Shown: one piece after another, positions 56,301-64,000 of the stretch | How the letters are laid out: each line of letters opens with the position of its first letter | Numbering within the stretch: position 1 is the stretch's first letter | Source of the DNA: Planctomycetota bacterium | Lineage (GTDB): Bacteria; Planctomycetota; UBA1135; UBA2386 | Direction of reading: 5' to 3' | Assembly: GCA_020638695.1 (NCBI GenBank) | Contig: JACKIB010000023.1 | Location: 24,228-88,227, forward strand | Length of the DNA stretch: 64,000 bases | Made by a program: the position numbers and the translations under genes | The notes under the pieces: model-generated | Seen by the model: the letters and a program-made list of their open reading frames with translations, nothing else | What the model was told of the DNA's origin: nothing | The model's database searches: none

Positions 56301-56720
56301 AACAAGGAGTTCATCACCGGTCAGGTGATGAACTGGACCCTGTCCGACACCCTGACGCGGTTCATCGTCTCGGTCGGCGTGGCCTACGGGTCGGACGTGA
56401 CTCTGGTGTGCCAGACCCTGCTGCGGCTCGCGGCCGCCAACGAGCTGGTCCTGGCGGATCCTGCGCCGCGGGTGTTCTTCAAGGAGTTCGGCGACAACGC
56501 ACTGGTGATCGAACTGCGGGTGTTCGTCGCCAGCCTCGACTTCATGGTGGACGCGAACAATTCGATGCACATCGCGGTGGAGAAGGAGTTCCGGCGGCTC
56601 GGCATCGAGATCGCGTTCCCGCAGCGCGACATCCACATCCGCGGCATCGAGGGAGTGCTGGCGCTGCAACGCGAGCCGCACCGCAGCCAGGACGGGCGAC
56701 AGAGCGAGGGTGCACCGTGA
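53331..56720 (+). CDS. Large MscS-family mechanosensitive channel (MscK-like)
   Basis: 1129 residues. A signal peptide ([19 protein letters not shown]) leads to about 480 residues of periplasmic coiled coil rich in Arg/Glu/Gln. A membrane section of roughly 10-11 helices follows (about 500-930). The MscS core is unmistakable: the pore helix [33 protein letters not shown] is followed by [27 protein letters not shown] and the cytoplasmic vestibule. Length and layout match KefA/MscK. It opens under membrane tension on hypo-osmotic shock. The stop overlaps corA by GTGA. Confidence 0.92.
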   Translation: [1129 protein letters not shown]

Positions 56721-57859
56721 GGCGCGAGGACGAGTTGGACGAAACCGAAGAGGACAGCGAACCGACTGGCGGCGAGCTTGTCATCGCGCGACGCACCGAA
56801 CCCGGTACGGCCCCGGGCACCCTGGTGGTCGATCCCGAGGCGCCGCCGACGGTGCTGCGGGTGATCGCGTTCGCCCCGGCGGCGGTCGACGACCTGGGCG
56901 AAGTGGCGATCACCGAGATTCCCGGGCTGTTGGCGCGCGAGGATCGGGTCACTTGGATCGACGTGGTCGGGCTCGGCGACGCCGTCGTGCTCGAGTCGTT
57001 GGCCGCGGCGATCGGCATGCACCGGCTGGTGCTGGAGGACGTGGTGAACGTGCACCAGCGGCCCAAGTGCGAGGAGTACGGGGATCGGGTCTACCTGGTC
57101 ACCCGGATGACCATGTCCGAGCCGGTCGGCGCCACCGAACAGGTCAGCCTGTTCCTCGGTCCGCGGTTCCTGGTCACCCTGCAGGAGCAGCTCGGCGACT
57201 GTCTGGAACCGGTGCGCCGTCGGTTGCGCGACTCGACCAGTCGACTGCGGCAGCGCGGGGCCGACTACCTGGCCTATGCGGTGCTCGATGCGATCACCGA
57301 CGGCTACTTCCCGGTGCTCGAGGAGCTCGGTGAGCGGCTGGAGGCACTCGAAGTGGAGGCGCTCGATCGACCTTCGTTGACGACGCTCGGGCGCATCCGC
57401 GGCATCAAGCGCGAGCTGATGCTGGTGCGCCGCACACTGTGGCCGATGCGCGAGATGCTGGGGACGCTGCTTCGCGATGAGGTCCCGTGGTTCGAGACGC
57501 AGACCCGCGTGTTCCTGCGCGACTGCTACGACCACTCGCTCCAGTTGCTCGACATCACCGATTCGTGTCGCGAGCTGGCGTCCGGATTGATGGACGTCTA
57601 CCTGTCGAGTACCGGCATCCACATGAACGAGGTCATGAAGGTGCTGACGATCGTGTCGACGGTGTTCATCCCGCTGACCTTCATCGCCGGCGTCTACGGC
57701 ATGAACTTCAAGGACGACAAGTCGCCGTTCAACATGCCGGAACTCGCGTACCGCTACGGGTACCCGCTGTGCTTGCTGTCGATGGCGCTGATCGCGGTCG
57801 CGATGCTGGTGTACTTCCGCCGCAAGCGGTGGATCGGCGCGGGGTCGGAGCAGTCGTGA
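56717..57859 (+). CDS. corA: CorA-family Mg2+/Co2+ transporter
   Basis: 380 residues with a GTG start at 56717 overlapping the channel gene's stop. The N-terminal 40 residues are acidic and disordered. The soluble funnel (WIDVVGLGDA, LEDVVNVHQRPKCEEYGD) is followed by a long stalk helix and two C-terminal membrane helices joined by the selectivity loop YGMNF. The basic end FRRKRW fits CorA. Co-translation with an MscK-like channel suggests a shared role in ion and osmotic balance. Confidence 0.95.
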   Translation: MRREDELDETEEDSEPTGGELVIARRTEPGTAPGTLVVDPEAPPTVLRVIAFAPAAVDDLGEVAITEIPGLLAREDRVTWIDVVGLGDAVVLESLAAAIGMHRLVLEDVVNVHQRPKCEEYGDRVYLVTRMTMSEPVGATEQVSLFLGPRFLVTLQEQLGDCLEPVRRRLRDSTSRLRQRGADYLAYAVLDAITDGYFPVLEELGERLEALEVEALDRPSLTTLGRIRGIKRELMLVRRTLWPMREMLGTLLRDEVPWFETQTRVFLRDCYDHSLQLLDITDSCRELASGLMDVYLSSTGIHMNEVMKVLTIVSTVFIPLTFIAGVYGMNFKDDKSPFNMPELAYRYGYPLCLLSMALIAVAMLVYFRRKRWIGAGSEQS

Positions 57860-58501
57860 TCAGTCGGCCCGTGGAAGAGCCAGAACCAGCCACTGTTCGC
57901 TGATCAACCAGCGGAGCGGTCGCTTGGCCACCACGGTGTAGCCCGCGGCTTGGAGGTCGGCGCGCAGTACCGCGAAGCGGATCGCCCCGCGGCTACTGCG
58001 TTTCCGCCCGAGTAGGCGCGACACCACCCGGCGCAGGTGCTGCAGGCTGGCCGCGTGGAAGAACGACAGGATCAATGGGCCGCGGCATACCCGCCGCAAC
58101 TCGCCGAGGATCGCGCGGCGCTCCGTGGAACCGGGAATGTGCTGCAGCAGCCGCATGCACAACGCGCCGCTGAACACCGCGTCGCGGAACGGCAGACGAT
58201 GGATCGACGCGCACAGCCGCGCACCGCCCGGCACCGTTGTGCAGGCCCGCAGCATGTCGGGATTCCGGTCGACGCACACCGCCCGCCCCGGCAGCATCGC
58301 GGTCAGCCGCCCGGCGCCGGAGGGCACGTCGAGCCAGGGTGCATGCACGTCGAGATCCCGGCCGGCGCGGTCGATCAGGGCGGCGAGGGCCCGTGCCTCG
58401 CGGCGGTGGGTGGCCGGCCCGGTCCCGGTGGCGAACCGCGCGTCGCGGTAGCGGGCGGCGTAACCGGGGGGGCGCTCGTAGGGTGTCTCGCGGACCTGCA
58501 C
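57860..58501 (-). CDS. Class I SAM-dependent methyltransferase
   Basis: 213 residues. Motif I is WLDVPSGAGRLTAML, followed by VDRNPDML and the SAM-type acidic loop; RLPFRDAVFSGALCMRLLQHI is the post-motif region of the methyltransferase-11 type. Substrate unknown. Its stop is directly adjacent to that of corA (convergent, 0 bp). It is divergent from the PilZ gene, 77 bp away. Confidence 0.85.
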   Translation of the reverse strand: MQVRETPYERPPGYAARYRDARFATGTGPATHRREARALAALIDRAGRDLDVHAPWLDVPSGAGRLTAMLPGRAVCVDRNPDMLRACTTVPGGARLCASIHRLPFRDAVFSGALCMRLLQHIPGSTERRAILGELRRVCRGPLILSFFHAASLQHLRRVVSRLLGRKRSSRGAIRFAVLRADLQAAGYTVVAKRPLRWLISEQWLVLALPRAD

Positions 58502-58578
58502 GGATGCGAAGATATGCGCTGCTCAGGGTTCCCGGCCGGATCGGTCGAAGAAAGCCGGGCAGCAGCTCGAACCCCGCG

Positions 58579-58857
58579 ATGACCCGACAGCACGTGAAGT
58601 CCGATCGAATCCACGAGCGCCAGCCGTTCGAGGAGCAGATCACCGTTCGCTTCCAGGCCGAACCGGTCACCGGCTCGGGCAAGAACATCTCGCGCGCCGG
58701 CGTCTACTTCATCGCTGACACCGAGGTTCGGGTCACCGTGACGATCGGTGGCCGCGAGGTCAGCGGCCAGCTGGTTCGCGTCGAGAACCACGGTCAGGGC
58801 CGCACCGGCATGGCGGTCAAGTTCGAGCAAGACGTGTTGCCGGTGGTCGTCGACTGA
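58579..58857 (+). CDS. Single-domain PilZ protein
   Basis: 92 residues with an ATG at 58579. RIHERQPFEEQITVRF corresponds to the RxxxR-containing first strand, though the spacing is imperfect (Arg at both ends of HERQ). GKNISRAGVYFI is the (D/N)xSxxG motif. PilZ domains bind cyclic di-GMP, but the imperfect RxxxR makes binding uncertain. Confidence 0.75.
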   Translation: MTRQHVKSDRIHERQPFEEQITVRFQAEPVTGSGKNISRAGVYFIADTEVRVTVTIGGREVSGQLVRVENHGQGRTGMAVKFEQDVLPVVVD

Positions 58858-58910
58858 TCGCAGACCCGCGCGTGGCTTGTGCCCGCGGCGGCTCCGGGTA
58901 CACCTTCAGC

Positions 58911-59414
58911 ATGGGCGATCTCCGCGACCAGCTGAAGAAGGCCAAACTGATCTCCAACAAGGACGCCAAGCGATTGGCCCACGAGGAGCGCCTGGAGCGA
59001 AGCCGGCTGGGCGGCAACCAGGGGGTGGAGAAGGCGCGTGAGGATCGCGCGCAGGAGCTGCAGCGACTTCAGTCCGATCGGCGCACCGCCGACCGGGAGA
59101 ACGAAGCCACACGCCGCCAGCGCATCGAGGAGAATGCCGAGCGGGCGGCGTGCGCCGAGCTGGTGCGCCGGGAGTCGTTTCGCCCCAAGCGGGGCGGTGC
59201 GACACGTTGGTTCTTCCAGCTGCAAGATGGGCGTCTCCCGTGGATGGAGGTTCCGGCGGTCGATCGGCTGCGCTTGGCCGAAGGTGCACTGTGCGTGGTG
59301 CGCGTCGGGCCTGCTGACACGCATGACTATGCGTTGATCGACGCGAGTCACGCGCGCCGCATCGCCGCCGTGCTGCCGGAGACCGTGGTGTGGCCGGTGG
59401 TGAAGTCGGACTGA
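58911..59414 (+). CDS. DUF2058 (YaiL-like) protein
   Basis: 167 residues. MGDLRDQLKKAKLISNKDAKRLAHEER is the classical start, followed by a long charged helix and a C-terminal small beta domain (RWFFQLQDGRLPWMEVP). The family is annotated as nucleoprotein/polynucleotide-associated enzyme but is not understood. It lies 53 bp after the PilZ gene on the same strand. Confidence 0.9.
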   Translation: MGDLRDQLKKAKLISNKDAKRLAHEERLERSRLGGNQGVEKAREDRAQELQRLQSDRRTADRENEATRRQRIEENAERAACAELVRRESFRPKRGGATRWFFQLQDGRLPWMEVPAVDRLRLAEGALCVVRVGPADTHDYALIDASHARRIAAVLPETVVWPVVKSD

Positions 59415-59716
59415 GGACATGACGCACGTTCCGGCGTGCGGGGCGGGCCAGGCGCGCGACGACACGGGCCGTCGGTAGTCGGGTCGAGGAGCCGCGACGC
59501 AGGCGGGCTGACACGTGGCCGTCCTGGGCTGCAAGGGCCGCGGATCGTGCCCGCACGCGCCGCTCTCACCCAAGCCAATGGGTGCGTCCTTGGCCGCGAT
59601 AGGCCGGAAACGCGATCCGCGCGCCGCACCGTAGTTTCTTTGCGATCTGGGTGATCCCTCAGGCGGTTTCGCGGCACGGGGGTGGTGGCAGACCTGCCAT
59701 CCCGACCCTCACCCCG
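59415..59716. other. Intergenic region with repeat D
   Basis: 302 bases before the secreted-protein gene. Apart from repeat D (59540-59594) I see no gene; GTCGAGGAGCCGCGACGC at 59484-59501 faintly resembles the inner repeat of element C. Confidence 0.45.
59540..59594. repeat. Dispersed repeat D, copy 2 (inverted)
   Basis: The reverse complement matches 47427-47475 at roughly four of five positions, with the CACCCA/TGGGTG hairpin at 59567-59584. GGGCCGCGGATCGTG beside it also recurs at the other copy. Confidence 0.5.
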
Positions 59717-61009
59717 ATGAACCGACTCCGGATCGCACCCTCGTTCGCCAGCCCTCCGCCATCATCCGTGGTGCGGAGCCTGCTGTGCTCCCTCGCCCTC
59801 TTGGCCGCTGCGGCTGCACAGGGTCCCAATCCGGTGCTGCGCGCAGGTGCGCTCGAACTCACGCAGTCCGCGCGCCATCCCGGCACCGGCTACGCGCTGG
59901 AGATCCCCGGGGCCCAGCCGCCGGAGTTCTCGGCTGCGAGTACCTCCGGGGTTCCTGCGGGAACGCTCACCTGGGTGTGGATCCCGAGCCCGCTGGATCG
60001 ACGGCTCGAGTCGAGGCGGGTAACCGGGCACATGATCGCCGTGCGCCCGACATCGTCGACGCCGTTGGTCGAGTACGGTCGGGTGCAGCGCGGGCAGACC
60101 TCGCCCGGTGTCCCGGTGTACGTGCCGAAGTTCTCGTTGCACGCCGCCAAGGCGCGTGCCGCGGTGCCACCGCTCGGTCCGTTCGGCGGCGGTTTCGATC
60201 CCGACTTCGGCAAGCCGCCTCTGCTGCGCTACGACACCGTACACACGCCGCTGCTGCCGCCCCACCTCGCGGATCAGACAGTGGTCTGGACGGTCACCTA
60301 CAACACCGAGGTCCGCATCGCTGCCGCGGAAATGGTGATGGCGTTCGAGTGGCAGGGTGGCGAGCACATGGCGACGTCCCTCACCCAGAGCTTGCCGAGT
60401 GGTTGGCCCGAGCAGCACTTCGCGCCGGTGCACTGGGGTTGGGCGAGCCCGCCGCCCGCGCGCACCATGCGGTACTTCGACCCCAAGCGCATCCTGCCGC
60501 CGCTGTCGCTCGACCTGTATTCGTCACCGTTCGCCGGCTACTTCAGCGCGCGTGCGACGGTGGCGTTGCACACCGACTGGGGCGAGCTGCGCGACCCGAC
60601 CCTCGCCAACCTGCGCGCCCCGTCCTACACCGTCGGCGCGGGGTTCAGCGACCTTGCGAGCCGCGCCGGCGAGATCGGATGGGATGTGTTCGCCGCCGGT
60701 CAGGACGGGCAACGTGCCCTGCCGTTGCTCGACATCGGAGCTTCACCCGTGGGAGTCGGGTTCCCGTTGCTCGGGCAGATGCTCGAGGTCCATCCGCTCA
60801 GTCCGGTGCTCACCGGTCTGTGGGGGCACCCACTGGCGGATGGCCGAATCGCGGCAGGCGGTTGGCTGCCCGCAGCACGGATCCGGGTCCCGGCGCTCGG
60901 GCCCGCGGCGCTCGGCACCTGGATCGGGATGGAGTTCGCGATCGTCGACCCGACGACCGCGACCGCGCGCGACACCACACAGGCGGTCTGGTTCTACGTC
61001 GCCCGATGA
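59717..61009 (+). CDS. Secreted protein of unknown function
   Basis: 430 residues with a long signal peptide (ATG 59717; SLLCSLALLAAAAAQ). The mature protein is beta-rich and Pro/Trp-rich. The final 100 residues (LLDIGASPVGVG... WIGMEFAIVDPTTATARDTTQAVWFYV) resemble the shared C-terminal domain of other secreted proteins here, with the DPxT element. I cannot name a function. The next gene overlaps by ATGA. Confidence 0.75.
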   Translation: MNRLRIAPSFASPPPSSVVRSLLCSLALLAAAAAQGPNPVLRAGALELTQSARHPGTGYALEIPGAQPPEFSAASTSGVPAGTLTWVWIPSPLDRRLESRRVTGHMIAVRPTSSTPLVEYGRVQRGQTSPGVPVYVPKFSLHAAKARAAVPPLGPFGGGFDPDFGKPPLLRYDTVHTPLLPPHLADQTVVWTVTYNTEVRIAAAEMVMAFEWQGGEHMATSLTQSLPSGWPEQHFAPVHWGWASPPPARTMRYFDPKRILPPLSLDLYSSPFAGYFSARATVALHTDWGELRDPTLANLRAPSYTVGAGFSDLASRAGEIGWDVFAAGQDGQRALPLLDIGASPVGVGFPLLGQMLEVHPLSPVLTGLWGHPLADGRIAAGGWLPAARIRVPALGPAALGTWIGMEFAIVDPTTATARDTTQAVWFYVAR

Positions 61010-61515
61010 GTCCTCGCGGCCTTGCAGTGGGGCTAGGACTGGTCGCTTCGGTGGGGGGGCTGATCTGGTGGTGCGGGCTCGGAGTGATGGCGACCGCCGC
61101 CGCGCCGTTGCCAACTTCGGTGACCGGGCGCGCGACACACCTCGAGCGACCCGGAGCCCCGCCGCCGCGTTCGACGACTTCGCAGGAATCGAGCATGGCC
61201 GCCGTTCCACTGTGTGCACGGGCCGGGATCCCACTCGGCGGCGGCGTGTTCCTCCCGCCGTTGAACGGTGTGACGGTGGCGGACGAGATCCCACCGGTGG
61301 GGCGCGATCCGCGGCTTCCGCCGCCCGGGCCGGTGGTCGGCAAGGTGGTCGATCGATCCGGCCAGGAGTGGTGGGTGCATGCCGACGGGTCGCAGACGTC
61401 GTGCTGCTTCGCGTCGATCCTCACGCCGCAGGGGCGATGCGCGATCGTCGCGACCCAGCACGGGGCGCCGATGTCGCGGCGGCGGTGCGATGTGCCCGCG
61501 GGCGCGGGCAAGTGA
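61006..61515 (+). CDS. Small exported or membrane-anchored hypothetical protein
   Basis: 169 residues. An N-terminal hydrophobic helix (GLAVGLGLVASVGGLIWWCGLGVMATA) is a signal or anchor. A Pro-rich linker precedes a short C-terminal part with paired cysteines (QTSCCFASILTPQGRCAI...RRRC). Because it is coupled by ATGA to the secreted-protein gene upstream, the two products may act together. Family not recognised. Confidence 0.6.
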   Translation: MSPRGLAVGLGLVASVGGLIWWCGLGVMATAAAPLPTSVTGRATHLERPGAPPPRSTTSQESSMAAVPLCARAGIPLGGGVFLPPLNGVTVADEIPPVGRDPRLPPPGPVVGKVVDRSGQEWWVHADGSQTSCCFASILTPQGRCAIVATQHGAPMSRRRCDVPAGAGK

Positions 61516-61592
61516 TCGGCGAAGTGCCGTGCAACCCCCCCCTGCGCATTCACGGTGCGACCCGTGCCATCGACCCGGAGTCGGAGGTTTCG

Positions 61593-63689
61593 TCAGTACT
61601 CGATCCGTCCGGGTTCGATCCCCTCGGCAGCGCGCAGCGACAACCGCAGCCGGCCGCGCTCATCGGCACCGAGTACCCGCACGACCACTGCATCGCCTTC
61701 CTTGGGGCGGGCGTCGTGCTTGCCGCCGACCTGGTCGTTGGGTACCAAGCCCTCGCTGACCTCGTTGACCCGCACGAACACGCCGAAGTCCTTCACCCCG
61801 GTCACCGTTCCGCGGTAGTACTTGCCGGCTTCGAGCACGCCGACCGCCTGCTGCACGAGTCGCCGGGCCTTGTCCGCCGACACACCCTCGGTGGCGTAGA
61901 TCAGCACCGTGCCGTGGTCGTCGACCGTGATGCGCGCCCCGGACTCGGCCTGGATCTGCTTGATCTGTGCACCGCGCGGACCGACCAGGATGCCGACCGA
62001 GTCCGGGAGGATGGCGATCCGGGACACGCGGGGGGCGAGCGGAGGCATTTCCGCCGCCGGCGCCGCGATGGTCTTGGCCATCTCCGCGAGGATGTGCATC
62101 CGTCCAATGCGGGCCTGTTGCAGGGCATCGCGCAGCGTCTCCAGCCGCAGTCCACCGATCTTGTTGTCGAGTTGCAGGGCGGTGATTCCCTGCTCGGTGC
62201 CGACCACCTTGAGGTCCATGTCGCCGAGGTGGTCCTCTTCGCCGACGATGTCCGACAGGATCACCGTGGCGTCCCCGTGTTGGATCAGGCCCATCGCGAT
62301 ACCGGCCGTCGCACGCTGCATCGGCACTCCGGCTTGGAACAAGGCGAGCGACGCACCGCACACCGTGGCCATCGAGGACGAGCCGTTGCTCTCGCTGATC
62401 TCCGAGTCGATGCGCAGCGTGTAGGAGAACATCTGCGGGTCGGGGAGTACCGGCTCCAGCCCGCGTCGGGCCAGGTGTCCGTGGCCGATTTCGCGCCGTC
62501 CGGGGCCGCGCAAAGGCCTGGTCTCGCCAACGGAGTACGGCGGAAACCCATAGTGCAGGATGAACCGCTCCTCGCGCCTGCCGCCCACGTCTTCGATTCG
62601 CAGAGCGTCCTCCGGGGTGCCCAGCGTCAGAGACACCAGCGCCTGGGTCTCGCCGCGCGTGAAGATGGCGGATCCGTGGGCGCGCGGAAGCCAACCGACC
62701 TCGGACCAGATCGGTCGGATCTCCGTGGGGCTGCGGCCGTCGGGTCGCCGGCCCGCGGCGATCTCTTCACGGACGAAATCGTGCCGCGCTGCGTCGAGGG
62801 CTGCCGCGTGTCGAGCGAGGTCTTGCGGCGTGCTGCCTTCCACGCGGTTGGCCACCGACTCGATGTAGGCCGTGCGAACCTCGGCGTAGGCCGCGGCGCG
62901 GGCCGCCTTCTCTCGGTTGGCACGCAGCGCCGCGCCGAGTCGCTCGACGAATGCGGCGGGCACCTCGGGCGCGGCCGGCGGTTCGGCGATCGGCCACTTG
63001 GTGACGGCGGCCGCCTGGGCGAGTTCGTCGATGCACCGACGCATGCGCTCCAACCACTCGAACGCTTGCTCGAGCGCGGCTACGCACACCTCTTCCGCGG
63101 CTTCCTGCGCGCCACCCTCGACCATCACCAGTCCCTCGGGGCCGGCGCTGACGACGAGATCGAGTTCTGCACGGCTCCGCTGCTCCTCTGTCGGGAAGGC
63201 GACGGCGTTCCCTGCGACCACGGCGATGCGCATGCCGGCTGCCGGGCCGGCGCAGGGGATCGGACTGACGTGCATCGCGGCGCATGCAGCGAGTGTCGCC
63301 AGGGTCGTCAGGTCGGCGCCGGGCGCGGCGGACAGCACGGTGACCTGCACCTGCACCTCGGCCAGGTAGCCGTCCGGGAACAGCGAGCGGAGCGTGCGGT
63401 CGATCAGCCGGCTGACCAGTACCTCGTGGTCGGTGATGCGGCCCTCGCGCCGGTTGTAGCTGCCGGGAATTCGGCCGGCAGCGGCCAGCCTCTCGCGGTA
63501 CTCGACGGTGAGCGGGAAGAACGCGGCCGAGGCCGCCGCCGCGCGCGCGCCGACCACCGTGGCCAGCACCACCGAGTCACCGCATCGCGCGACCACGGCC
63601 CCACTGGCCTGGCGGGCGATGCGTCCGGTTTCGAAGCTGCACTCGGTGCCGGCCAGCTTGAGCGAGGAACGGTGAGTCACGGGTGGCAT
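61593..63689 (-). CDS. pnp: Polynucleotide phosphorylase
   Basis: 698 residues, the normal length. Two RNase PH domains flank the helical domain. The first has GSYNRREGRITDHEVLVSRLIDRTLRSLFP; the second has the active-site DIVGEEDHLGDMDLKV with catalytic Asp residues and the phosphate-binding SNGSSSMA. A KH domain (ILVGPRGAQIKQIQAESGA) and an S1 domain (YYRGTVTGVKDFGVFVRV) end the protein. It degrades RNA 3'-5' with phosphate. No rpsO lies upstream within the window, which is the usual neighbour; 21-bp tandem repeats occupy that side. Confidence 0.96.
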   Translation of the reverse strand: MPPVTHRSSLKLAGTECSFETGRIARQASGAVVARCGDSVVLATVVGARAAAASAAFFPLTVEYRERLAAAGRIPGSYNRREGRITDHEVLVSRLIDRTLRSLFPDGYLAEVQVQVTVLSAAPGADLTTLATLAACAAMHVSPIPCAGPAAGMRIAVVAGNAVAFPTEEQRSRAELDLVVSAGPEGLVMVEGGAQEAAEEVCVAALEQAFEWLERMRRCIDELAQAAAVTKWPIAEPPAAPEVPAAFVERLGAALRANREKAARAAAYAEVRTAYIESVANRVEGSTPQDLARHAAALDAARHDFVREEIAAGRRPDGRSPTEIRPIWSEVGWLPRAHGSAIFTRGETQALVSLTLGTPEDALRIEDVGGRREERFILHYGFPPYSVGETRPLRGPGRREIGHGHLARRGLEPVLPDPQMFSYTLRIDSEISESNGSSSMATVCGASLALFQAGVPMQRATAGIAMGLIQHGDATVILSDIVGEEDHLGDMDLKVVGTEQGITALQLDNKIGGLRLETLRDALQQARIGRMHILAEMAKTIAAPAAEMPPLAPRVSRIAILPDSVGILVGPRGAQIKQIQAESGARITVDDHGTVLIYATEGVSADKARRLVQQAVGVLEAGKYYRGTVTGVKDFGVFVRVNEVSEGLVPNDQVGGKHDARPKEGDAVVVRVLGADERGRLRLSLRAAEGIEPGRIEY

Positions 63690-64000
63690 GGGCCAGATGG
63701 TCGCGACTGCTCGGCTCGAGAGCCACGGGAATGTGCGCGGCGGGCGCAGGGTCGAACGGGCGCCGGTGCGGTCGCGACCCCTTCTCGCCGAACTCGCACG
63801 CGGCCCGGCGCAGCCACTTGCGTGCGCGAGATCGCTACTTGCCTGCGCGAGATCGTCACTCGCCTCTGCGAGATCGTCACTCGCCTGCGCGAGATCGCCA
63901 TTTGCCTGTGCGAGATCGTCACTCGCCCCGCTTTCAGAGGCCTGCGGCCGGGATCGCGACTGCCTGCGCCTGCTGTGTCGGCGCGGCGCCGTCTTCGACG
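63690..64000. other. Region upstream of pnp up to the window edge
   Basis: 311 bases without a recognisable gene. It contains the 21-bp tandem repeats and presumably the pnp promoter. A frame through it on the minus strand encodes a heptad-repeat Arg-rich peptide that I do not accept as a protein. Confidence 0.45.
63820..63924. repeat. Five tandem copies of a 21-bp unit upstream of pnp
   Basis: Units start at 63820, 63841, 63862, 63883 and 63904, with consensus GCCTGCGCGAGATCGTCACTC (written here as GCCTGCGCGAG + ATCGTCACTC). Each carries a GATC. Units differ at one to four positions. The array lies about 130 bp before the pnp start. Confidence 0.85.

Noticed and set aside
53397..56681. 1094-codon minus-strand open frame
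   Set aside because: Antisense to the MscK-like channel gene, with Gln/Arg/His-rich low-complexity translation typical of shadow frames.
63677..63922. Minus-strand open frame through the 21-bp repeats (heptad TISxRRV)
   Set aside because: The repeat length of 21 keeps any frame open; the product is Arg-rich without an SD or a plausible start, and overlaps the pnp start.
63820..63924. Possible CRISPR array
   Set aside because: The units are contiguous 21-bp repeats without unique spacers and no cas genes are present.

Overview
The window is very GC-rich DNA coding on both strands with short gaps. It holds 41 protein genes (the first cut by the window edge), one tRNA, and no rRNA, CRISPR array, transposase or prophage. 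The mix of genes points to a planctomycete: an ECF sigma factor fused through a membrane segment to carboxypeptidase-regulatory-like modules, FG-GAP and BNR propeller secreted proteins, DUF1080-like and squalene-oxidase-repeat lipoproteins or exported proteins, and several secreted proteins that share one C-terminal domain. That assignment is an inference from gene content; no marker gene was compared. Start codons often overlap the previous stop as ATGA or GTGA, which marks translationally coupled pairs.

Layout. 1-6665: end of an unknown gene, two tandem TMTC-like membrane glycosyltransferases with TPR tails, and peptidase E, the last three coupled by 4-bp overlaps. 6729-9497: two secreted proteins. 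9745-15388: NtrC-type kinase and regulator, followed 44 bp later by the membrane-tethered ECF sigma factor. 15673-24481: a small membrane protein, secreted proteins, a beta-lactamase-fold hydrolase and a pentapeptide-repeat protein. 24433-28286: signal peptidase II, a NarX/NarL-type pair whose kinase has a decayed ATP-binding domain, and an AT-hook protein. 28287-28843: tRNA-Pro(UGG) with tandem copies of its 3' part. 28929-34979: DPP-IV-like peptidase, GT4 glycosyltransferase, outer-membrane protein, toroid-fold protein.

34980-36154 is a non-coding island of short inverted-repeat elements. 36151-47364: DUF1080-like lipoprotein, aconitase, EVE protein, DUF2911-like protein, MATE exporter, then a run of YugP protease, HtrA protease, CHAD protein and MgtC/DUF4010 membrane protein. 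47597-51822 (minus): MFS transporter, RLAN/RimK ATP-grasp ligase and GCS2 ligase, a likely gamma-glutamyl peptide/amide operon. 52197-59414: DinB, Dps, a large MscS-type channel coupled to CorA, a methyltransferase, PilZ and DUF2058 proteins. 59717-61515: two secreted or membrane-anchored proteins. 61593-63689: polynucleotide phosphorylase, with five 21-bp tandem repeats beyond its start.

The most unusual feature is a set of at least three families of small (168-182 bp) palindromic elements, here called A, B and C. Each begins and ends with CTAG, carries 20-36 bp terminal inverted repeats and has a central hairpin. At 35052-35726 four of them (A-C-B-A) are chained so that neighbours share a single CTAG. 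Two B elements end on the CTAG that supplies the TAG stop of a neighbouring gene. Partial copies lie at 15389, 25049, 35919, 36054, 40168, 41323 and 51981. They look like non-autonomous transposable elements that target CTAG; no mobilising enzyme is in the window.
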